DNA of 64,000 nucleotides from Anaerococcus octavius (GTDB taxonomy: Bacteria; Bacillota; Clostridia; Tissierellales; Peptoniphilaceae), in the NCBI RefSeq assembly GCF_900445265.1, contig NZ_UFTA01000002.1, positions 434,001 to 498,000 of the forward strand, in the 5' to 3' direction. Each line of letters opens with the position of its first letter. Position 1 is the first letter of the stretch. A program made the translations under genes and the position numbers. Of this stretch, positions 47,210 through 56,526 are shown piece after piece. The notes under the pieces were generated by a model. The model saw nothing but the letters and a program-made list of their open reading frames with translations, was not told the DNA's origin and did no database searches.

Positions 47210-47883
47210 TATATGCCCTAGCTGACTTACATCTTGATTATACTAATGAAAAAAGCATGGAAGTCTTCGGTTCAAATTGGGAAAATTACCAAGAGCGTAT
47301 ATATAATAATTGGGATAAGATTGTTGGCCCAGATGATACAGTACTAATTCCAGGAGATATATCCTGGGCTATGGACCTAGAGAATGCTTTTGTTGATCTA
47401 AAAAAAATAGATGAACTAAATGGAAAAAAAATTTTAATGAAAGGAAACCATGATTATTGGTGGTCTTCTTTAAATAAAATAAATAATTTAGGTTTAGAAT
47501 CTATGTCATTTTTACAAAATAATTCATTTACAGTAGAAGGATATGATATTTGTGGTACTCGAGGATGGATACCAAGAGATCATAAAGAATTTAGCGACCA
47601 TGATGAGAAAGTTTTCTCCAGGGAGCTAATGAGATTAAAAAACTCTATAAAGGCAAGTGGAGATAATAAAAAAATAGTTATGCTCCATTATCCTCCAATA
47701 AATCAGGATAAGAGTTTAAATGAATTTTATGATATATGCTTAAATAATAATGTTGATTATCTCGTCTACGGTCATTTACACGGATATGGTCATAATCTTA
47801 TCCAAGAGGGTAATATAGGTGACATTAATATAAGATGTGTAGCAGGTGATTATATAGATTTTACACCAGTAAGGATACGATAA
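47206..47883 (+). CDS. Metallophosphoesterase
   Basis: This is a 225-residue calcineurin-like phosphoesterase, distinct from the SbcD-like gene upstream. The metal set is DLHLDYTNEKSM, GDISWAMDLENAF, KGNHDYWWSS, LHYPPIN and VYGHLHGYGHN. GNHDYWW and the spacing point to the YkuE/putative phosphohydrolase group with an unknown substrate (possibly nucleotides or phospholipids). It is translationally coupled to the ATPase gene before it (overlap at ATGATAT) and followed directly by the CYTH gene, so all four genes form one operon. Confidence 0.87.
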   Translation: MIYALADLHLDYTNEKSMEVFGSNWENYQERIYNNWDKIVGPDDTVLIPGDISWAMDLENAFVDLKKIDELNGKKILMKGNHDYWWSSLNKINNLGLESMSFLQNNSFTVEGYDICGTRGWIPRDHKEFSDHDEKVFSRELMRLKNSIKASGDNKKIVMLHYPPINQDKSLNEFYDICLNNNVDYLVYGHLHGYGHNLIQEGNIGDINIRCVAGDYIDFTPVRIR

Positions 47884-48414
47884 ATGCAAAGAGAAATAGA
47901 AGTAAAAGTTTTAAATATAAATCCAGATGAAATTGAAGAAAAATTGATAAACTTAGGCGCAGAAAAAATTAGCCATGAATTTCAAAAAAATTATACCTTT
48001 ATACCTAAGGATGGAAAATTTAAAAATGGCTATCTAAGAATACGCGAAACAGAATATGATGATAAAAGTAAAACACTTGAACTTACTTTCAAACGTGTAG
48101 AAAGTGACACAGATTTTCGAGTAAACGACGAATATACAGTAAATATTGACTCTGTTTCTATGATGATAAAAATTCTAGATGAACTTGATATTGACCTTGA
48201 ATATGAGGGCAAAAAAGAAAGAGTTTCTTATATTTATAAGGAACAAAGATTTGATATAGATATTTGGGATAAGAATACTTACCCAGATCCATATATGGAA
48301 ATAGAGTTTACTAATAAGAATAAAATGGATGAAGTAATTAATGACCTTGATATTGATAAAAACAATATTACAACTGCATCCATTTCTGAACTAAGAGCAA
48401 AACTTAATAATTAA
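47884..48414 (+). CDS. CYTH-domain protein (class IV adenylate cyclase / triphosphate-binding)
   Basis: This is a triphosphate tunnel metalloenzyme (CYTH) of 176 residues. It starts with the CYTH hallmark REIEVKVL (the E-x-E-x-K triad) and has LRIRETE and LTFKRVE on the tunnel strands, then FDIDIWDKNTYPDPYMEIEF. The reaction cannot be told: known relatives include class IV adenylate cyclases, thiamine triphosphatases and polyphosphatases. The end of the gene touches the -35 box of the pyr promoter, so it closes its operon. Confidence 0.85.
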   Translation: MQREIEVKVLNINPDEIEEKLINLGAEKISHEFQKNYTFIPKDGKFKNGYLRIRETEYDDKSKTLELTFKRVESDTDFRVNDEYTVNIDSVSMMIKILDELDIDLEYEGKKERVSYIYKEQRFDIDIWDKNTYPDPYMEIEFTNKNKMDEVINDLDIDKNNITTASISELRAKLNN

Positions 48415-48417
48415 TAC

Positions 48418-48446
48418 TTGACTAAAAATAACTTTTCGTGTAATAT
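48418..48446 (+). promoter_or_regulatory. Promoter of the pyrimidine operon
   Basis: TTGACT (48418-48423), a 17-base spacer, and TAATAT (48441-48446). Transcription should start near 48453, leaving a leader of only about 20 bases. There is no room for a PyrR-type attenuator. The AAAGGAGGGTG ribosome site lies 7 to 15 bases before the pyrB ATG. Confidence 0.85.
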
Positions 48447-48471
48447 CTTTAAGAACCAAAGGAGGGTGAAA

Positions 48472-49398
48472 ATGATAAGTATAAAAAATTTATTGACTTC
48501 AGAAGAATTGTACAAAGAAGATATTGATGAAATAGTTAATTTGGCAAATGATATTATAAAGAGTCCACTAGATTTTTCTCATATATGTGATGGAAAAATT
48601 TTAGGGACTCTTTTTTTTGAGCCTTCAACTAGGACAAGATTATCATTTGAATCAGCAATGATTAGGCTAGGAGGATCTGTAGTTGGTTTTTCAGATGCAA
48701 ATGTATCTTCATCAACAAAAGGAGAAAGTTTACAAGATACAGTTAGAACAGTTAGCCAATATGCAGATATAATTGCTATGCGTCACCCACAAGAAGGTGC
48801 GGCAAAACTAGCCTCACTTACTGCTGACTGTCCAATAATAAATGCAGGAGATGGTGGTCATCAACATCCAACACAAACTTTAACAGACGTGTTAACTATT
48901 AGCCAATATAAAGGAACGCTAGAAAATCATACTATTGGTTTAGTAGGAGATTTAAAATATGGACGTACTGTTCACTCATTATTAAAAGTTATGAATTTAT
49001 TTGATAATAATAACTTTATACTAATAGCACCAGAAGAATTAAAGCTACCTACATATGTAAAAGAAGATGTGTTTAAAGATAAGCACAATTACATCGAAAC
49101 AACCAACCTAGATGAAGCTATGGACAAGGTAGATATTTTGTATATGACTCGTATTCAAAAAGAAAGATTTTTCTCAATGAGCCAATATACCAGATTAAAA
49201 GACTCCTACATTTTAGATAAGTCAAAACTAAAAAAAGCTAGAGAAGATATGATTATCATGCACCCACTACCAAGGGTAAACGAAATATCAACAGATGTAG
49301 ATAAAGATCCTAGAGCTGTTTACTTTAACCAAGTAAAATATGGTATGTATGTAAGAATGGCTCTTATCATGAAATTATTGGAGGCAAATAATGCTTGA
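48472..49398 (+). CDS. pyrB: Aspartate carbamoyltransferase catalytic subunit
   Basis: The enzyme joins carbamoyl phosphate and aspartate, the first committed step of pyrimidine synthesis. The 308-residue protein carries [16 protein letters not shown] (carbamoyl phosphate site, about residues 50-65), [15 protein letters not shown] and the aspartate-binding [10 protein letters not shown]. The start is the ATG at 48472, behind a strong ribosome site. An earlier in-frame TTG at 48418 is inside the promoter and is rejected. It works with PyrI, whose gene overlaps its end by eight bases. Confidence 0.97.
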   Translation: MISIKNLLTSEELYKEDIDEIVNLANDIIKSPLDFSHICDGKILGTLFFEPSTRTRLSFESAMIRLGGSVVGFSDANVSSSTKGESLQDTVRTVSQYADIIAMRHPQEGAAKLASLTADCPIINAGDGGHQHPTQTLTDVLTISQYKGTLENHTIGLVGDLKYGRTVHSLLKVMNLFDNNNFILIAPEELKLPTYVKEDVFKDKHNYIETTNLDEAMDKVDILYMTRIQKERFFSMSQYTRLKDSYILDKSKLKKAREDMIIMHPLPRVNEISTDVDKDPRAVYFNQVKYGMYVRMALIMKLLEANNA

Positions 49399-49819
49399 GA
49401 TTACAAGTTTAAAAAATGGAATAGTAATTGACCACGTAAAAGCTGGAAATGGTATAAAAATATTTGAACTATTAGGACTTGCTGAACTAGATGAGCAAGT
49501 AGCATTGATTCTAAATGCCGAATCTACAAATATGGGCAGAAAAGATATTATAAAAGTAGAAAATCACCAAGATTTAAACCTAGATATAGTTTCAATAATA
49601 GATCCAAAAGCTACTGTAAATATCATAGAAAATGAAAAAGTTGTAGAAAAAAAGGACCTAGAATTGCCAGAAGTAGTAGAAAATGTCCTTACCTGCCAAA
49701 ATCCAAAATGTATCTCTACTTCAGAAAGATCTGTTGTTTCTAAGTTTATATTAATAGATCCTGAAGAGAAAAAGTATAAATGTGCTTACTGCGATCACAT
49801 TTATGATGTGGAAGAATAA
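49391..49819 (+). CDS. pyrI: Aspartate carbamoyltransferase regulatory subunit
   Basis: PyrI binds CTP and ATP and gives allosteric control to PyrB. The 142-residue protein has the nucleotide-binding N-domain ([16 protein letters not shown] start) and the zinc domain with C-x4-C-x22-C-x2-C (CQNPKC, later CAYC, about residues 104-135). All four zinc cysteines are present. PyrB-PyrI pairs are typical of enteric bacteria and clostridia, not of Bacillus. Its start overlaps pyrB and its stop shares an A with the pyrC start (TAATG). Confidence 0.95.
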   Translation: MLEITSLKNGIVIDHVKAGNGIKIFELLGLAELDEQVALILNAESTNMGRKDIIKVENHQDLNLDIVSIIDPKATVNIIENEKVVEKKDLELPEVVENVLTCQNPKCISTSERSVVSKFILIDPEEKKYKCAYCDHIYDVEE

Positions 49820-51009
49820 TGAAGCAAGTATTTAAAAACTGCTATGCCTTTGATGATGTAAAAATTTCAAAAGAAGTTATCTATGTAGAAGATGGAATTA
49901 TTGTAGATGATTTTGATGAAAGTGAAGCTGATGAAATAATAGACTGTAAAAATCTAGCTTTACTTCCATCTTTTGTAGATATGCATGTGCATTTTCGTGA
50001 TCCAGGTTTTACTTATAAGGAAGATTTAGAAACAGGATCTCATTCGGCTCTTGCAGGTGGCTATACTTCAGTACTTTTAATGGGAAACACAAATCCAACT
50101 GTATCTAGTCCAGAAATTTATAATGACATTATAAAGCGTGGTAAAGACCTAGATTTAATTGATATTGAGCAAGTATATACAATTACAAAAAATTTTGATG
50201 GTAAAACTTTAGACCACCTAGAATCTATGCCAGAATCTGTAAAATATATTTCGGATGATGGCCATGGAGTAAATGATGATATGGTTATGTATAAGGCTAT
50301 GCAAAAGGCCAAAAATTTAAATGTGACTATGACCTTGCATGAGGAAGTAGCAGAAGTTTCAGATTTTGATTACGAAATTGCAGAAGATGCTATGACTATA
50401 AGAGATTGCTATTATGCTTATAAGTTAAATTGCCCAGTGCATTTTTCCCATGTATCTACCAAAGGTGCAATCACTGCTATAAAATATTTTAAAGACTTAG
50501 GTGCGCCAATTACATGTGAAGTAACACCTCATCACTTATTGCTAGCTGATAAGGGACGTGAAGAAGTTAAAGTAAATCCTCCTATAAGAAGTAAAGAGGA
50601 TAGAAAAACTTTAATAGAAATGATTAAAAATGGCACAGTAGATGCCATATCCACAGATCATGCACCTCATAGTAAAGAAGATAAGGCAAATGGATCGCCT
50701 GGTTTTATAGGTATAGAAACAGCATTTTCTACTTGCTATGAAGTTTTAGTAAGATCTGGGGAGATTTCCTTAAATGATCTTGTAAGAATAATGTCAACAA
50801 ACCCTGCAAGACTTTTAGGGTTAAATAAGGGAAAAATCGAAGTGGGTTTTGAAGCTGACTTTACTTTAATCGACCTAGATGAATCTTATATCTACAAAGA
50901 AGAAGATATAAAATCAAAATCTAAAAATTCGCTTTTAATAGGACAAGAACTTTATGGGAAAGTGAAAAAAGTTTATAAGAAAGGTGTTTTAAAATATGCA
51001 GATAATTGA
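49819..51009 (+). CDS. pyrC: Dihydroorotase
   Basis: This enzyme closes the pyrimidine ring to give dihydroorotate. The 396-residue type I enzyme has the metal motif [10 protein letters not shown] (about residues 54-63), [18 protein letters not shown], and [13 protein letters not shown] with the catalytic Asp (about residues 275-287). It starts on the last base of the pyrI stop and overlaps pyrF by 14 bases, so coupling is expected. The neighbouring genes make this a near-complete pathway; only carbamoyl phosphate synthase is absent from the operon. Confidence 0.96.
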   Translation: MKQVFKNCYAFDDVKISKEVIYVEDGIIVDDFDESEADEIIDCKNLALLPSFVDMHVHFRDPGFTYKEDLETGSHSALAGGYTSVLLMGNTNPTVSSPEIYNDIIKRGKDLDLIDIEQVYTITKNFDGKTLDHLESMPESVKYISDDGHGVNDDMVMYKAMQKAKNLNVTMTLHEEVAEVSDFDYEIAEDAMTIRDCYYAYKLNCPVHFSHVSTKGAITAIKYFKDLGAPITCEVTPHHLLLADKGREEVKVNPPIRSKEDRKTLIEMIKNGTVDAISTDHAPHSKEDKANGSPGFIGIETAFSTCYEVLVRSGEISLNDLVRIMSTNPARLLGLNKGKIEVGFEADFTLIDLDESYIYKEEDIKSKSKNSLLIGQELYGKVKKVYKKGVLKYADN

Positions 51010-51859
51010 TCGTTTGTATAAGGAGGTAGAAAAAAAGGGCTTTGTATGTGTAGGTCTTGATACTTCCCTTGATTACATACCAGAAAAAAATAAGAAAGGT
51101 AAGAGTATCCATGATTCTATCTTTGATTTTAATAAAGAAATTATAGATGCTACTTACGATATAACAGCTATCTATAAACTCCAAATAGCCTACTACGAGT
51201 CCTACGGTATAGAGGGAATGCTTGCTTATAGGGATACCCTAGCTTATCTTAGAGAAAAAGATTTATTATCCATAGGTGATATCAAAAGATCAGATATAGC
51301 AGCATCTGCCAAACAATATGCAAAAGCTCATTTTGAAGGTGATTTTGAAACGGACTTTATCACCTTAAACCCTTATATGGGCATGGACTCCATAGAACCT
51401 TATAAAGAATACTTAGAAAGTGGACAAAAAGCAATTTTTGTTTTGCTTAGAACAAGCAATCCAGGAGCAAATGACTTTGAAGTTTTAAAAGCAGATAATG
51501 AAGAATTATTTTATAAGGTTGGAGATAAACTCAATAAATTAAATGAAAAATATATAGGCAATTGTGGCTACGGTCCAGTGGGTCTAGTGGTTGGAGCTAC
51601 CCATACCAAAGAAGTAGAAGAAATTAGAAAAAGATATGATAAAAATTTCTTTTTAATACCAGGTTTTGGTGCTCAAGGAGCAGATAGTCTCAATGTTTAT
51701 AAGCTTTTAAAAGACAATAACGGTGGAGTAGTAAATAACTCCCGTAAAGTTTTAAAAGCATATATGGATCATGATGATGGAGAATATAATATAGGTAAAT
51801 ATGCTAGAGAAGCTGTTTTAAAAACTAGAGAGGACATTCTAAAAAATGAAGGTCTATAA
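50996..51859 (+). CDS. pyrF: Orotidine 5'-phosphate decarboxylase, type 2
   Basis: This enzyme forms UMP from orotidylate. The 287-residue protein is the larger type 2 form, with [14 protein letters not shown] near the start, [16 protein letters not shown] carrying the catalytic Lys/Asp set (about residues 95-110), [13 protein letters not shown] and LIPGFGAQG. The ATG at 50996 lies within the pyrC end. It overlaps pyrK by 14 bases. Type 2 enzymes are typical of clostridia, mycobacteria and archaea. Confidence 0.96.
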   Translation: MQIIDRLYKEVEKKGFVCVGLDTSLDYIPEKNKKGKSIHDSIFDFNKEIIDATYDITAIYKLQIAYYESYGIEGMLAYRDTLAYLREKDLLSIGDIKRSDIAASAKQYAKAHFEGDFETDFITLNPYMGMDSIEPYKEYLESGQKAIFVLLRTSNPGANDFEVLKADNEELFYKVGDKLNKLNEKYIGNCGYGPVGLVVGATHTKEVEEIRKRYDKNFFLIPGFGAQGADSLNVYKLLKDNNGGVVNNSRKVLKAYMDHDDGEYNIGKYAREAVLKTREDILKNEGL

Positions 51860-52571
51860 AAATGGTGTGATTGTTGAAAATATCGAAATAGCTCCTAGTA
51901 TTTGGAAAATGAAAGTAGATATAGATTTAAAAGCAAATCCTGGTCAATTCTTTATGTTTAGGACAGAAAGCTTTAGAAATGAGCCGCTATTATCCCGTCC
52001 CTTTGGGGTGTGTGAGCAAAATGAAAATGAACTCACATTTTTGTATCAAGTTGTAGGATCTGGAACTGAAATAATGGCAGACCTTACCCCAGGACACAAG
52101 GTAAAACTATTAGGGCCTTTAGGAAATGGCTTTGATATTTCAAAAGCTGATGGCAAAAAAGTAGCAGTTGTAGCTGGTGGTATAGGTATAGCTCCACTTT
52201 TAGATTTGTGTAAAAAATTACCAGAAAAAGCAGATTTTTATGCGGGATTTACCTACGATCCATACTTTGTAGATGAATTTAAAGCTTATGTAAATTCTAT
52301 TACAACAACTTCTTTTAAAAACGATAAGAAGTTTATCACAGAAGATTTAAATCCAGATGACTATGACATTATCTATGCTTGCGGTCCAAATGGACTTTTA
52401 AAAGCAATCCATGAAAAAAATAACAAAGCAGATATAGAAGTATCTATGGAAGCACATATGGCTTGTGGAATTGGAGCTTGCCTAGGTTGTACAATTCCAA
52501 GTGCTGATGGAGAGTTCTTAAGAGTTTGTAAAGACGGTCCAGTTTTTGATGCAAGGGAGGTTTTTAAATGA
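51846..52571 (+). CDS. pyrK: Dihydroorotate dehydrogenase electron-transfer subunit
   Basis: PyrK carries FAD and a [2Fe-2S] cluster and passes electrons from PyrD to NAD. The 241-residue protein has the FAD strand [12 protein letters not shown], the [19 protein letters not shown] fold, and the cluster ligands in [13 protein letters not shown] and RVCKDGPVF. The set is complete, so PyrD here is the class 1B NAD-linked form and not the quinone-linked type. It overlaps both neighbours by a few bases. Confidence 0.95.
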   Translation: MKVYKNGVIVENIEIAPSIWKMKVDIDLKANPGQFFMFRTESFRNEPLLSRPFGVCEQNENELTFLYQVVGSGTEIMADLTPGHKVKLLGPLGNGFDISKADGKKVAVVAGGIGIAPLLDLCKKLPEKADFYAGFTYDPYFVDEFKAYVNSITTTSFKNDKKFITEDLNPDDYDIIYACGPNGLLKAIHEKNNKADIEVSMEAHMACGIGACLGCTIPSADGEFLRVCKDGPVFDAREVFK

Positions 52572-53467
52572 ATATAGGAGTAGATATTTGCGGAGTTCAC
52601 TTTAAAAACCCAGTTATTGCAGCCAGTGGTACTTTTGGCTTTGGCAAAGAATTTGCAGATTATATAGACTTAGATAAGCTAGGTGGTATTTGTTCTAAAG
52701 GCCTTACCTTAAATAAAAACTTGGGCAATAGTGGAATTAGGATTTATGAAACCGCATCAGGAATAATGAACTCAATAGGATTACAAAATCCTGGTATAGA
52801 ATATTTCGTAAATGAAGAACTTCCATTTTTACTTAGCAAAGATACAGTAACTATTGCAAATCTTGGAGGCCATTCAGTAGAAGATTATGTAGAAGGTGCA
52901 ATCATCCTAGATAAAACTGATGTGCCTATGATAGAACTAAATATTTCCTGCCCAAATGTAAAAGAAGGTGGTATGGCCTTTGGTACAGATCCTAACAAAG
53001 AAAGTGAAGTTATTAGTAAAGTAAAAAATGTCACTAATAAACCATTAATAGTAAAACTTTCGCCAAATGTAGGCTCTATACCCCAATTTGCAAAAGTTGC
53101 AGAAGATAATGGGGCAGATGCAATTTCACTTGTAAATACCTTTAACGCTATGGCAATTGATATAAATACAAAAGCGCCAGTTTTTGTAAATAAAACTGCA
53201 GGACTATCAGGTCCAGCTATAAAACCAATTGCTTTAAGAATGGTTTATGAAGCAGCTCACGCTGTTGATATTCCAATTATTGGTATGGGCGGGATAATGG
53301 ATTACAAGGATGCCCTAGAATTTATTATGGCAGGGGCAACTGCAATTCAAGTAGGAACTGCCAATTTTGTAGACTACAATACTATGATTGATGTGGCAGA
53401 TGGTATAGAAAAATATTTAAAAGACAATAATATAGAAGATATAAATGAAATCACAGGAATTATTTAG
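52568..53467 (+). CDS. pyrD: Dihydroorotate dehydrogenase, class 1B
   Basis: This is the flavoenzyme that oxidises dihydroorotate. The 299-residue TIM barrel shows NPVIAASGTFGFGKEF, ASGIMNSIGLQNPG, the catalytic Cys in LNISCPNVKEGG (about residue 130), and VNTFNAMAIDINTKAPVF. The C-terminal phosphate-binding IGMGGIMDYKDALEFIMAGA is complete. It forms a heterotetramer with PyrK, whose gene overlaps its start by four bases. The next gene is pyrE after eight bases. Confidence 0.96.
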   Translation: MNIGVDICGVHFKNPVIAASGTFGFGKEFADYIDLDKLGGICSKGLTLNKNLGNSGIRIYETASGIMNSIGLQNPGIEYFVNEELPFLLSKDTVTIANLGGHSVEDYVEGAIILDKTDVPMIELNISCPNVKEGGMAFGTDPNKESEVISKVKNVTNKPLIVKLSPNVGSIPQFAKVAEDNGADAISLVNTFNAMAIDINTKAPVFVNKTAGLSGPAIKPIALRMVYEAAHAVDIPIIGMGGIMDYKDALEFIMAGATAIQVGTANFVDYNTMIDVADGIEKYLKDNNIEDINEITGII

Positions 53468-53475
53468 GAGATAAT

Positions 53476-54054
53476 ATGGATAAGACAATAGAATTATTAA
53501 AAAAATCAGATGCGCTATTAGAAGGTCACTTTTTACTTTCTAGCGGCAAACACTCTGATAGATATATTCAGTGTGCAAAATTAATCCAACACCCAGAATA
53601 CTGTAAGGAAGTATCTGAAATAATTGCAGAAAAATTAAAAGAAAATAACATAGATGTAGATTTATGTGTAGGCCCTGCTATGGGAGGAGTTATAATCTCT
53701 TATGAAGTAGCAAAAGCCTTAGGAGTAGATGCAATATTTACCGAAAGAGTGGATAATGAAATGACTTTACGACGTGGTTTTGAAATTCCAAAGGGAACAA
53801 AAGTTATAATTGTAGAAGATGTTATCACAACAGGGAAATCTTCTTTTGAAACAGTAGACGTCATAAGATCCTGCGGAGCAGAAGTTGTAGCTCTAACTTC
53901 TATTGTAAATAGATCAAATAAAGAGGAAATAAATGGATTACCAGTTATATCAGCAACAAAAATAGATGTAAAAACCTATGATGCAGATGATTTACCAGAG
54001 CATTTAAAAAATACAGAAGCTATTAAACCAGGTTCAAGAAAAATAATACAATAA
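53476..54054 (+). CDS. pyrE: Orotate phosphoribosyltransferase
   Basis: PyrE joins orotate to PRPP. The 192-residue protein has the FLLSSGKHSDRYIQCAKLI start, GPAMGGVIISYEVA, the flexible catalytic loop TERVDNEMTLRRGF, and the PRPP-binding motif VIIVEDVITTGKSS (about residues 115-128). It is the last pyr gene. The promoter for the next gene lies within three bases of its stop, so the operon ends here, although no hairpin terminator was found. Confidence 0.95.
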   Translation: MDKTIELLKKSDALLEGHFLLSSGKHSDRYIQCAKLIQHPEYCKEVSEIIAEKLKENNIDVDLCVGPAMGGVIISYEVAKALGVDAIFTERVDNEMTLRRGFEIPKGTKVIIVEDVITTGKSSFETVDVIRSCGAEVVALTSIVNRSNKEEINGLPVISATKIDVKTYDADDLPEHLKNTEAIKPGSRKIIQ

Positions 54055-54056
54055 AT

Positions 54057-54085
54057 TTGCTTTATTAAGTTTTAGCTAATATAAT
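54057..54085 (+). promoter_or_regulatory. Promoter of the glucosaminidase gene
   Basis: TTGCTT (54057-54062), a 17-base spacer and TATAAT (54080-54085), about 30 bases before the ATG. Confidence 0.72.
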
Positions 54086-54114
54086 TTATAAAAAGTTAGG
54101 ATTTAATAAAAAAT

Positions 54115-54816
54115 ATGAAAAACAAAACATCAAAAAAGGCGATTATATTTTTTGCCTTATCTATTATAATTTGTGCTGTAAGACCAGCATACGCAACAAA
54201 AGACAATACTAAAACAAACTTAATGAGTGGTATAAATAAAATAAATTACGAATCAAAATTACTAAAAAAATCACAAGCAGAAAAATATAAGAAGTTTGAA
54301 GAAGATTTAGATGAATTTTATGAAAAGGGATCTAGCAAAATTGATTCAGATAATATGTTTTATCTATTAAATACACCAGATTTTACAGCCGAAGAATTAG
54401 ACAATGCCCTTGTAGGTACAGGACTTGCTGGTCTTGGTAAAGATTTTAAAAAAGCTGGTGATACTTATGGTATCAATCCACTTTTACTTATTGCTATGTC
54501 CAAACACGAAACTGGCAATGGTACAAGTGAGTTATTTTTAAATAAAAATAATCTTTTTGGATTTAATGCCTATGACTATGATCCATATAATGAAGCTAAA
54601 GATTTTAAAACGCCAGCAGATTCTATAAACACAGTAGCTAAGCACCTAAAAGAAAATTACCTTTCTACAGATGGTGCTTATTATAAGGGCATATCTACAG
54701 ATGCAATAGGTATCAGCTATGCAACGGATCCAGATTGGTCAAAAAAAGTAAATTGGATGATGATAGAAGCAGCACGCTCTATGATAGATGAATTTAACAG
54801 CAAGGCAGGCATTTAA
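54115..54816 (+). CDS. Secreted glucosaminidase-domain cell-wall hydrolase
   Basis: This is a GH73-like N-acetylglucosaminidase expected to cut peptidoglycan glycan. Residues 1 to about 27 are a signal peptide (basic KNKTSKKA, hydrophobic IIFFALSIIICAV, then RPAYATK with a cleavable ATK-like end). The catalytic domain is at about 100-233, with the Glu in LLIAMSKHETGNGTSE (about residue 132) and NNLFGFNAYDYDPYNEA, which is diagnostic for the family. There is no repeat or binding module. It has its own promoter, is followed by a terminator, and is a single-gene unit. A weak ribosome site (TTAGGA) lies a little far upstream. Confidence 0.88.
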   Translation: MKNKTSKKAIIFFALSIIICAVRPAYATKDNTKTNLMSGINKINYESKLLKKSQAEKYKKFEEDLDEFYEKGSSKIDSDNMFYLLNTPDFTAEELDNALVGTGLAGLGKDFKKAGDTYGINPLLLIAMSKHETGNGTSELFLNKNNLFGFNAYDYDPYNEAKDFKTPADSINTVAKHLKENYLSTDGAYYKGISTDAIGISYATDPDWSKKVNWMMIEAARSMIDEFNSKAGI

Positions 54817-54828
54817 CCTGTCTTTTTT
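54802..54828 (+). terminator. Terminator overlapping the glucosaminidase stop codon
   Basis: AAGGCAGG (54802-54809) pairs with CCTGTCTT (54817-54824), with one G-U pair. The TAA stop sits in the loop. A T run follows. Confidence 0.8.
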
Positions 54829-54849
54829 ACTAGATATAAAGAGGATTTT

Positions 54850-56493
54850 ATGGATAGCAAATTATTTATAAAAGGAAAAGCAAGTGATGCTTACAATTTT
54901 TTTGGCAATCATTCTAAAGAAAAAGGATATATATTTAGAGTATTTGCAAAAGAAGCGGTAAAAGTCGAAATTATAGGAGATTTTAACGATTGGCAAGGGC
55001 AAAATTTGAGAAAATATAGCAGTGGAGTATTTTCTACTACTATAAAAAATGCCAGGGAAGATGATAGATACCAGTATATAATTACCAGTAAAAATGGTGT
55101 AAAAACTAAAAAAATAGATCCCTTTGCACAAAAAGTTTCCTTAGAAGAAAACTCCTCACTTGTAGGCGGTGATTCATATAAATTTAATAATAAAAAGACA
55201 AAAAAAACTCCAAATAATATCTACCAAGTACACCTAGGGTCGCTTTTAAAAGATAAAGAGTTTACTTTTGATAAGCTTATAGATCATTGTATAAAAAATA
55301 ACTTTGACTATATTTCGTTTATGCCATTAACTGAATATAAAAATTATAAATCCTATGGCTATAAAACAAGCAATTTTTTAGCTTTTTCAACTAGATATAA
55401 AGATTCAAAAGAATTTAAGAACTTTGTTGATAAGGCTCATGCAAAAAATATTGGCATATTAGCAGAATTAGATTTATATGAATTTGATGAATCTTCTTAC
55501 TTCTTAGAAAATTTTGATGGTACAAGTCTTTATAATTATGATTATGATGACATAAAATATAATTATTATGGAGCAATGAACTTTGATCCTAGCAAAAATT
55601 CTAGTAGATCATTTTTACTATCAGTAGTAAATTTTTGGCTAAAAGAATATAATCTAGATGGTATTGTTCTTGCAAATATTGAAAACGCAATCTATTGGCA
55701 AGGTCAAAAGGATAGGGGCATCAATAAAGAGTGGATAAGCTTGATAAGTAAAATAATAGAGATTATCCATAAAAATAAAGCCCTTGCTTTGGCAAGCTAT
55801 AATGGTATATGTGATTTAGATTTCGATTTAGACTATATTTATGACTTAAGCTTTAGGCAAATACTAAGGATTATGCAAAAATCTCCTTTTGAAAGAAATA
55901 ACTATAGGATAAATATTCAAAATTTAATCATAAATGACACTAGCAAAAAAATCTTAGGCTTTTCTTTTGTGGATTCTTTTTTAGATGAGGCAAGCTTAGC
56001 TATGAAAATTTATGGCAATGAAAAAATTAGTCAGCTAAAAACATTGATGACATTTTTATATAGCATCGATTCTTCAAAAATGATTTTTATGGGAGATGAG
56101 CTAGCTAGTTTTGATACTTTTTCAGTATTTGAAAAAACTACTTTAGACACGACTACTAATGAAAGTAAGGTATTTAATAAATATTTTAAAAACTTAACAA
56201 ATTTATATAAGAATGAAAATGCCTTATCAAACAAAGATTCTTCAAGCAAACTTTTAGATTTGGAAGGTTATAGTATTTATGGATTTATTAGAGAGTGCAA
56301 AAATGATAAATTGCTAGTATTAATAAATTTCACAGATTTAGAATATAAAATAAAAAGTCCTTATAATTTAGAAGAATTAATTAATACAGAAGATTTGATT
56401 TATGATGGTAATGGAAATATAAATGGAAAAGTTAATAAAAATGATTTTATAAAAATAATGCCATTTGGATCAGCAATTTTTAGAATAAAATAG
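54850..56493 (+). CDS. GlgB-like GH13 protein lacking the catalytic residues (probable pseudoenzyme)
   Basis: This protein of 547 residues follows the glycogen branching enzyme plan: a CBM48-like N-domain (VFAKEAVKVEIIGDFNDWQG, about 28-48), a short TIM barrel and a C-terminal beta domain. Alignment by eye with GlgB is good around LENFDGTSLYNYDYDDIKYN, SFLLSVVNFWLKEYNLDGI and SSKMIFMGDELAS. The active site is not kept. The nucleophile segment (DGLRVDAV in GlgB) reads DGIVLANI, with Ala275 where Asp belongs. The acid/base segment reads LASYNGI (Ser316/Tyr317 for Glu), and SHDEV reads SFVDS (about 372-376). It is probably a carbohydrate-binding or regulatory protein. No other glycogen genes are nearby. 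Confidence 0.8.
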   Translation: MDSKLFIKGKASDAYNFFGNHSKEKGYIFRVFAKEAVKVEIIGDFNDWQGQNLRKYSSGVFSTTIKNAREDDRYQYIITSKNGVKTKKIDPFAQKVSLEENSSLVGGDSYKFNNKKTKKTPNNIYQVHLGSLLKDKEFTFDKLIDHCIKNNFDYISFMPLTEYKNYKSYGYKTSNFLAFSTRYKDSKEFKNFVDKAHAKNIGILAELDLYEFDESSYFLENFDGTSLYNYDYDDIKYNYYGAMNFDPSKNSSRSFLLSVVNFWLKEYNLDGIVLANIENAIYWQGQKDRGINKEWISLISKIIEIIHKNKALALASYNGICDLDFDLDYIYDLSFRQILRIMQKSPFERNNYRINIQNLIINDTSKKILGFSFVDSFLDEASLAMKIYGNEKISQLKTLMTFLYSIDSSKMIFMGDELASFDTFSVFEKTTLDTTTNESKVFNKYFKNLTNLYKNENALSNKDSSSKLLDLEGYSIYGFIRECKNDKLLVLINFTDLEYKIKSPYNLEELINTEDLIYDGNGNINGKVNKNDFIKIMPFGSAIFRIK

Positions 56494-56526
56494 GATGAGC
56501 AAAAAACTCATCCTATTTTTTATTTT
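56487..56526. terminator. Bidirectional terminator between the GlgB-like gene and darB
   Basis: AAAATAGGATGAG (56487-56499) pairs perfectly with CTCATCCTATTTT (56507-56519), with a 7-base loop and T runs on both strands. The plus-strand stop codon lies within the stem; the minus-strand gene ends just outside it. Confidence 0.92.

Noticed and set aside
48418-48471. TTG start 18 codons ahead of pyrB
   Set aside because: The TTG is the first three bases of the -35 box; the ATG at 48472 has the strong ribosome site and the correct length.
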